The translations under genes were made by a program, and so were the position numbers. From Prosopocoilus inquinatus (taxonomy: Eukaryota > Arthropoda > Insecta > Coleoptera > Lucanidae), in the NCBI GenBank assembly GCA_036172665.1, contig CM069875.1:10186001-10250000 (forward strand): DNA of 64,000 bases, written 5' to 3'. A model generated the notes under the pieces. It was not told the DNA's origin and did no database searches. It saw only the letters and a program-made list of their open reading frames with translations. The first letter of the stretch is position 1. The number at the start of each line of letters is the position of its first letter. Positions 47,601 to 56,600 of this stretch are shown here, piece by piece.

Positions 47601-50600
47601 CCAACAGCAGTAAACACGTACACACGCCTATTTGCACGTATTTGTGACTGTCATTTATTTAAATGACGGGCATCTGTTAAAAATGAGTCATTTATTAAAA
47701 ATGACGGTCACTTATTAAAAATGACAGTCGTTTATTATAATCATGGTTATGTGTCGTTCACAGGGTGAATTTTTAAAATGACCAATCATTTGACGTGACC
47801 GTCACTTTTATTGTGACCACTGTCATGACCGGTGTCATTTAAGGAACTTACATCACTACTTGCCTCTCACTCCAAATATTCAGTAAAATAAACCAAAATA
47901 TCCGATTATGAAAACGTGAGCGTAACTTTCATGAGTTCTTAAAATAAAAAAAAAAAACAGTTTTCTAATTTTATAACTACAATTATAGGAGAAGTGCAGT
48001 AAAGCAAATTGTGCGAAAAAGTATACACTGGCGCAGGATAAAAAGCATACCTAATTTTAGGAAAATCTAAACCAAGACCAATTTGCTAGGACGCAAAATT
48101 ATAAAGGACATTTTAAACTATCGAAAGTCAAAAGTTTTCTTTTGACTGAGCTTGGTTTTGTTAAATAAACTGAACTAACTATCTTAATTATGTTCAACAA
48201 TAACTTAAGGTTTGCGTATGAAATACTTTTTTGTTTTTTTAGTTTTTGATTAGTTCGAAACCGTTAAAATCATGCAGATGTAAATCTTCGGTCATTGATC
48301 ACAGAATATCATACACTGCTAATGAGGCTTTTCGTCGTTTCTAATAGAATTTACAGTTGCTCATTGTCACCAAAGACATTCTCCAGTAATCTCTAGAATT
48401 AATCTGCTAGTGGAAAGTCTCGCCTGCCAGCTCTATTTAGAGGGGAGGGGCGGGCTAGATCTGCCTCTATGACCCGCCTCGCCCCCATATGTGTACGTCT
48501 CTGGATTGAAACATGTCGGATGAGAGAAAATAAGATTTTCTGAACCTAATTTGGTGTTACATTCTTTAGTAACTTGGAACTGTCTTACAACATTTTTTTA
48601 GGTCATCTTGCTTATTACTTTACGTGACCGGTAAGCAAGTGTGAATAATGTAATTATTTTTGTCTTTGAATGGACGCAGTATTGGGTATCGTTGTATCTC
48701 GTGGTTGGATCAGCTAATTTACGGGGACATTTACCTAGAAATTGATTTTTACAATTTCAAGAAACAAACTCGTGAACGTGTAGCCCGTATGTTGGCTGGA
48801 TATTCCAAAAGCAGTAGCCCACAACGATACTTTAAATTATATTTTATTGTTCTTTTGATTTGGGTATTTTTCTAAATTGTACGAAACTACAACTACTGTA
48901 GGAGAATATCAGTTAATTAATATTTTATTGCTAAATGGCTGCTAATTCTTCAGGTAAGTTAGGCTGGCCAAACATTCATAAAGCAAAAGCAGTAGCAAGT
49001 TTATACAAAACGTTTTTGACTAATCTTATTAGAATGTGCTTTTTGAATGCTTTAAATAGGATCAAGCACACACTGGTAGAGCAGTAAAGCACACTAAAAC
49101 GACTTTTCGTGTAAAGCCTGTTTTATATTATCCGTTCAGACACGGAGCGGGATCGTAGCGTTTCAGACACTATTTTTAAGTGCGTTTTAAAAGTAAAAGT
49201 ATTTACATTTATAGGGCTCGTTCCGCTCAGACATGGTCGCGGATCAGACATCAACGTTCCGGCATTCTCGAGAAGAATATTTTGTCTGACACGGTCGGTG
49301 TCGGAACATGTCTGATGCTTAAGATGACTTTTTTTGAGTCCTTTATCTTCATCCAAGAGCAGGATAATTATACATAAATCTTCTGTGGAAAGTTTCGAGT
49401 ACAATTTGACTAAATAACTCTTTTGCACTCAGGTCTGCCATGCCTGTGTCGTATAGAATCCGAGCCGTGTCTAAGCGGATGATATAAATATACCCTACTT
49501 TTGTCTGAACGGAGACGCTATGATTCCGTTCCGTGTCTGACCGGATAATATAAAACGGGCTTTAGTCTAATCAGTAAAAAGAAGTAAATGATTCATTCAT
49601 ACCGGAAATCTTTTTTGTCTCTTTAATGTTACGTCGCATTGCTTTCTAATGGAGTAAAACGTTTTACCTGAAAACGTTTTCCCTGAAAACATTTTGTTTC
49701 ATCAGTGTGTGACTAACCGAAACGTTTTGCATTGCAGCAAAACGTTTTGCTTAAAAGCGTTTTTGCTTCATGAATATGTGGGCCGCCTTAGGGACTAAAT
49801 CGGATGGTTATTAAACGTTTAAATCACTAGGTAATTTATTTATTTCAATGAACAAGGATTTTTACGGTAATTTCTAAAGCTTTTCAATATGTGCAGTTGA
49901 AATTTATGTTAAAACGTAAGATTTTTCTGCAATTCTATACAGGATCCCTTTAATTTAGGAGAATGCATATGTCGCAGTAATTTTGAATAATCCGTATTTT
50001 TGCAAAACCACTAGTAATTTTGCAAAACACCGAGTTATTGCGAAATATGTGCACTATTACGCAATCTTACTAATAAAAACCAGTAATTTTGCAAAATTCC
50101 CAAGGACAGTCGTAATATTGAACACGAGTTGATGTTTATGCAATCTTACTACAGGATTTTAGTAATTTTGCAAAAATTGTACTGCGTATTTACTGTTTTA
50201 TTTTATTAGTCAATTCCACTAGTAATTGAAACATTTTAAGCCTCAATTCTCACACGAGCATCGCGTCGCGTCGCATTATATTTTTACATGTAATTTTTTG
50301 ACATAAAATGCTGCTGGGTGAGAATTGCTTCATTTAAAACTATGGCAACTTTTAGAGGCAGCAAAATGACGCGACGTGACATGACGCGACGCGCTGCGTG
50401 TGAGAATTGAACTTTAGGCTTAATTCTCACATGACAGCGCGTCGCATCGCGTCATTTAGCTGCCTCTAAAAGTTTTCATGGTTTTAAATGGAGTTATTCG
50501 CATTTGGCAGCATTTTACGTCAAAAAATTACATGCAAAAGCATAAGAACCAAAATGACGTGACGTGACGCGCTGTCCAAGTGAGAATTGAGCCTGATTTG

Positions 50601-53600
50601 GTTATTATGACAATAGGTTACAATGGCGTTAATATGAAACCAAAAAAAAAAAGAAGTTAAATGCATTTTTATTGTAAATAGATATTACGTGTTGACTACA
50701 AAAAATCAGAAAAATATTTCCATATGCTTATTGCACAATTCATTTATTTATTTGAACAAGTTGAAGACTGATGGCAGTCACTTAGAAAAAATAAACACTC
50801 GTTTTCGACTGATGGCTTCTAACACAAGTTGTCTCATAAATAACTATCCAATTTATAGTAGAACTCATTAATAAAGTAAAAAAGTATGCACGTTATTGAC
50901 AATAATTATCTTATATTATCTAATTTGAAAACAAAGTTAATGGAAGGTATTACTAAAACCATCTTTGCAATATTTTTAAAGATGATGGATAATGTTGGTT
51001 AAACTTTAAAAGATTCCCAATCTTACCGAAACGCATTACAATTTTTGCAAAATTACTAAAATCCTATAGCATAAACATCAACTCGTATTCAATATCACGA
51101 ATGTGCTTGAGAATTTTGGAAAATTACTGGTTTTTATTAGTAAGATTACATAACAGTACACAAATTCCGCAATAACTCGGTGTTTTGCAAAATTACTAGT
51201 GTTTTTGCAAAAATACGGATTATTCAAAATTCCTGCGATATACAGCGTTAGTTAAAAGTATGGAGACGGCGACTTATTGTCGTTAATATTCATTTTAGGC
51301 AATTATGTTCAATACAAAAGTTTGTTATGAAATTATTGTCTACATTTGAGGATACTTGAATTTTTTTTTCAAAACTCAGTTTTCGTAAATGAAACACCTG
51401 TATATTTTTATACCATAAGATGTTCCTCTAGGTCTAGGCCCCTATTTAAGCAGAAGAGGGGGATTTGTTGCGCTGTGAAAACCTACCAGTATGCGCTTGC
51501 GCCGCAGACTAATAAAACGTGGATAACATTTTAGGCAACTTATTTCGCGTCCAATTTTTTGATCTAAAATTGGATGAAACAGCTCCAAATAGGACCGAAG
51601 AGACTCAGGAAGTCCATTGCAATCAAAATTGACTTGTAACAATTTCTTTTTAAATAAAACGTGGTTTTTGTGATTACTTAAGTATAGAGAATATTAAATG
51701 ATGTCAAGAAAGTGCAAACTTGATGCTGATTCATTTTGTTATTTATGTGGTCAATTTACTAAAGTTAGAGACTTCTGGGGAACAACAGAGCGGAAAACTA
51801 CCGAGAGCGAGTTTCTAATACGATAAATAACTTTTAGGCGGTGGGTTGCAGGATGTCTCTCAAGAACGCTTTCATTCTCAAACATACTTTTTAGTTTTGT
51901 TTACCAATTTTTAATACTTAGCTGATTAAAATGCGAGACAATAACACGTGTCTTATTTTTTCATTATCTGAGCCACTGAAGTTATATATTTTCTTAAAAT
52001 TTGTAATAACTTCTCCTGACCGCAAACGTTAACTTTCTTGAATGAAATGTATTATTTTTCATTGCTGTACGCACCGGGAGATGAATTCATTTCATTCAAC
52101 GTTCAACATAATACTGTTCAACATTAATTTCAAATTTTAATAAATAAAGCTTATTTATTTTACTCGCAATTGAAACAAATAATTTGTCTGAACTAATTAT
52201 ACTTTCGAATAACGACCGCAGAATAAACAAGTATTTATAATGAAATAACAACAATACATTTTTTAAATGCTATTACATTCAGGGTTGCCAGTATTTTTAC
52301 AGTACAAGTTGCCATATAGATTAACAGATATCGCCCAAATCGCCTATTTTATAAGGTTCTAAATCGACACCCTTCGTGTTCAGGTAGCGACATTAGTGAT
52401 TTTTCTATTTCTAATATTGTCGCACAGTAATCTCGTCTAGAGATAAAAAACACAGTCGAAATCTTGTTAATCAAGGTGACGTTTCACAAATGGCATTTTA
52501 CTATGGCTGCGGAGAATAACATAAACTAATAGATTTTTGACTAGACAGTTGGCTATAAACTACTATCATCATAGTAAACAGAATTCCCTAAAAGTGTTGA
52601 TTTCCTTGTTGCCCTTGCGACATCTGTATTTGTTATCTTTGTTAGACAAGAATCTCGGAATGGGAATGTATTGGCCTTACCTGAATACGTAAGTGTGTTC
52701 ATTTAGTGACCTTACTACTTTATACGATCCTTACCCTTACAGTGAGTATACAGGTTACCCAACCGATTTTTAAATTTTTACTTGTCTACGTTTGACATTA
52801 GTGTTCTCGGAAAAGCTACGGGACTTTCGATTTATGTTTATTCTTTATATTAGCCTTTTTCCTAAACTGACTGGAAAAGTAGTTAATTGATTTTCAATCT
52901 GATTGAACTCCGCCTTTTACTTCTAACGAGTGTTCAATAAAAAAAACGATCAAGTAGGCTGTAGCAGGCTTTTGTTGTCGGGAACGCAAGTCGTGATTAA
53001 CATCATTTGAATTTCAACTTTGACAAGTTGACGGTTAACCTAACCAACAAAACTCGAAAGCTGCTCCTACAAATTTTCTTCTAATATTTATACTTAATTT
53101 AAATATTCCGTAATAAGCGTTTCTTTTTGAAATGTCTTCTTTGAGTTAAAGTGAGATTAGAAATGCAAGTGACGCTTCACGTTAATCGTATGAAGAACCC
53201 TACGCTAGACGTTCAGAATAAATTCATGGCTGTCTAGACCGTTTTTTTAATTGAACACTCGTTATTTTTAATATAGATAGAATATATATAGAACACATCT
53301 GAATTTTATCTCTAGTGTTTATACGTTAGTAACAATAGAGGATATACATTAACGTTTTTGAACGTCTTAACAACTAACGTTCTCTGAATTGACAATCAGA
53401 ATTGCCATCGGCACCCTGCACGGCGAGTTGTTAAGATTCTCACCAACATTTAATTAAAAATAATCCTGTGAATTTGATTACCCTGAGCATCTTTCTGAAT
53501 TCTTGACTTATTTTAGCAACGTTTATGTAGCCCAAATCGGCTAAATTATTTCTTATTGTAGCCCAAAATGTCGCCCGTCGCCAATATATATTTTTTGTCG

Positions 53601-56600
53601 CAGAATAGACGTTAAAGGTAGCCCAAATGACGACAAATCGCCCAAACTGACAACCCTGATTACACTTAATTGCTTTACCTACTTAATTGCATGTACTATG
53701 TTCTTGTGTAAAATTTAATTTAACAAGCATTTTTCTAAGTTAATTTTAAGTATACGTACTTGAATAGACAAGAGTGGAATCGATTTCTAAAATAAATGAT
53801 TTTATTTGTAATCAACTGCGTTATTGAAATAAGAAACTTTCAAATTGTTTTAGTAAAGTTTTAAATAAGTTCTGGCAAGTCTGAGATTCATTTTAATTTC
53901 AATTTTGATTATCACTGACTAGGGTCATTCAAACTAGAGAATCTACCTAAAAGAGTGTTGCAGAAAAAATGGAAAAATATTCACCTTAAAGCTAAAAATC
54001 TGCAACTGGAAATATTTTACTATGCATAAACCAATCGTAAAAAATGTAGTCATAAACAACAACTTGGAAAGTTTGTAATGACTGATTCAGTGTTAAATTA
54101 TATATTAAAAACAATGACGTTTCAAATCACTTTGTTGGACAAATCCGTGAACCTTTTTAATTAACTTTTGTTTAAATCTACCAAAATTGAAAATACGAAA
54201 CCAATAAAACAAATCTCTTTTTCTGACTCACTGTTGACACTGTTGAAATAAGATTTATGTAAGACTTACCAAACCTCTGGAATTCGCCATCTTTCACGGC
54301 GACCACATTAATCCAACACAGAAGAACATAGGCGCTGGTGGTGGTCTCTTCTTCAGCGTCTTTAAGTTGGGCTACTTCAATGCAATAAATGGGATCAATT
54401 TCTGATATCACACTGATGCTCTGAGCATCGGTAAACGTCCGGAGAAAACCACTGTCACCTATTTCTGTTAGCAACATTGCCGCTCTCGAAATGGATGTGT
54501 CCGATTCGAGCACATCCCTCAGTTCAGATATGGTTGCTCCTGATGGTAAGCTCAAGCCGATTTTGACTTGCCTGGGCTGCTGCGACGTATACAGCACCTG
54601 TCACAAACAATTTACATTAGGAATTCCTGTACTTTTAAATGATTAAATTTTCCTAAGCTACGCAAAACATGAAAATTATAAGTAACAAAGTTAATTTTTT
54701 AAACTCAACTACTTTTCTTCTTACGTCGTCTAATTTATTCATTTTTCACGCTAAATATACGCTATAAGTACATTTTTTGACTGTGAAATAATTAAAACAT
54801 ATTGTAAAAAAAGAAGGAAAATTCTTGTAACGACTTGTTTCCTCCTCAACACTAAGAAGCCGGTAGCAACAGTATTTTTCAACAAACATAGATAAAATTT
54901 ATATTTCTTTTTCTTTTTATGGTACGTTGCTTCGTCTTAACTATATTTTATATATAAGATTTTGTAGGTCCAAATACTAAATGTCCAAACAATGTTTTGA
55001 TAAAGATAGACTTTGGAAGTGCAAACATATTTCGTAACCTGCAACAGCAGTCAACTCATAAATTGTCAAGTAGGTAAATAAATTGCTCTAGTAATCTATT
55101 ATCTGTTCACTTTCTTTATAGATTCAGAGTAGGTCCTGTTGGGATAATATTTTTGTTGGTATCACAATGAAACATATACTTCAGAAAATTGATTGACGGT
55201 CATTTTTAATTTCATGGTTATACTTTTGAAATTACCACTGCCACTGTTGCCAGCTCGACTAAAGCAAGACTGAGCATTCCGTTAAAACGCGAAGCATCAT
55301 CCCCAGCAAACAGCTGATAATTATTTATTTTTTCATTAAAAAAGTAATTACATGCATAGAAAGAGCAGGATCTTCTTGCTGTTGCTGATGACTTAGAACT
55401 TTTTCCAAGGTCATTTGAAACTCATTTAGAATTCTCTCTACTTCTTTCACCACCTCCTCCAATGCGCTTATCTTCAGATTCTTCTGCTAACAAGGCAATT
55501 CTTCAAATTCATTTGGTTTCTTTAACTTAGGGTAATCTTTTATACAATAATTCAACGCCTTCACTATTGCACGTTTAGTTCCGTCACTTATAACTTTTGG
55601 CATTTTGACGAGATTATAATAAAAAAATATATTTGTTTTAACTTAATTTTTACATTAATTATGCCACCGTAGTTCACTTTGTCTGTATCGGCAACACAGT
55701 CAGTAGATTTAGACTTCTTCAAAATACATGCACGTAACTTCGAAAAAAAAAAGCATAGCCCTCTAAAATCTAAAAAGAATGTGAACAGATAATAGACAAA
55801 CGTTTTGCTTTCCATGGCCTACCTTTCTAAAAATTTATTTAGACATATTGTACGTTTATTTTCATTAAATAAAAGGTTAAGAGTTAAGCTTTTTTTTAAA
55901 TAATGATTTTAATTTAAAAAGTAAACTAAATTAAATTACAGGCCAACCTTGGCAACGACTTCATACAATTACTGGAAAAGTCAAGCAGCAATTTTCCATT
56001 TCTACTCATATCTCGAAAATTTTAGACAGAGGAAAACCTTAAAAAATTTAACATAAAATTAGATATAATCTGCCTCTGTAATAATACACTGCAACTAACC
56101 GAGCTAGGTTCAACTTTAAAAGAGTACTACTATCAACCTTTTTTGACTGCAGCCCAGTTATACAGGGAAGGGCAAAAGTATGGAACCGGCTTAATATTTA
56201 AAAAACTGTTTAAAGCATCTATTGTGCTCTTGTTTCTGAGATATAACACCTCCTTGATTTTCTTTGAATGACAACCTGCTGATTTCTTTCCTTTATTTAA
56301 TAGCTCGTTCAATTCTCTAAACGACCACATAAAAATATTAATCTATTGCATAAGAAAATTTTCGAGAAAATAACGTTTGAATGAGAAAGTGAGAAAAAAT
56401 GGTTTATTGGTTGACATTTAACAAAAATATCAGTTTTAACAAAAAAAAACTAGAAGACCATAAGATTATGGGCTGTTCTTAAGATAGAAGCAAAGAACAT
56501 TTTAATCAAAGTTGCTTTAAAACCATGAAAACAAATACGGAAAAAGACAAAAGTATGAAACACGTTTAATATTTCGAAAACTGTTTGACGTATCTATTTG

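Larger units (their letters stand above)
43991..54269 (-). other. 10.3-kb USP intron loaded with TEs
   Basis: Between exons b and c. Contains a retrozyme relic (44478-44525), a foldback (45197-46496), a hAT element with a SINE-like insert (46934-47858), MITEs (49113-49563, 50236-50592), a foldback (49960-51245) and a hAT element (52280-53658). The unassigned parts (44526-45196, 47859-49112, 51246-52279, 53667-54269) show no gene. A GC-richer patch at 48400-48490 has no coding motif. Confidence 0.7.
54975..55852. mobile_element. MITE family H, copy 2, interrupted
   Basis: Left ATGTCCAAACAATGTTTTGA and right GGCCTACCTTTCTAAAAATT/ TTTATTTAGACATA match copy 1 at 36226-36434. The centre is split by another TIR element (55098-55785). 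Confidence 0.6.

Noticed and set aside
48400..48500. GC-rich patch as a promoter or CpG island
   Set aside because: Short, inside a host intron next to TEs, no core promoter motif or exon following.
51540..51645. Possible further retrozyme copy (GATGAAACAGCTCC, then GCAATCAAAATTGACTTGT)
   Set aside because: Only the GAAACAGCUC and CAATCAAAA parts resemble the unit; no CUGANGA and no stem II. Too weak to call.
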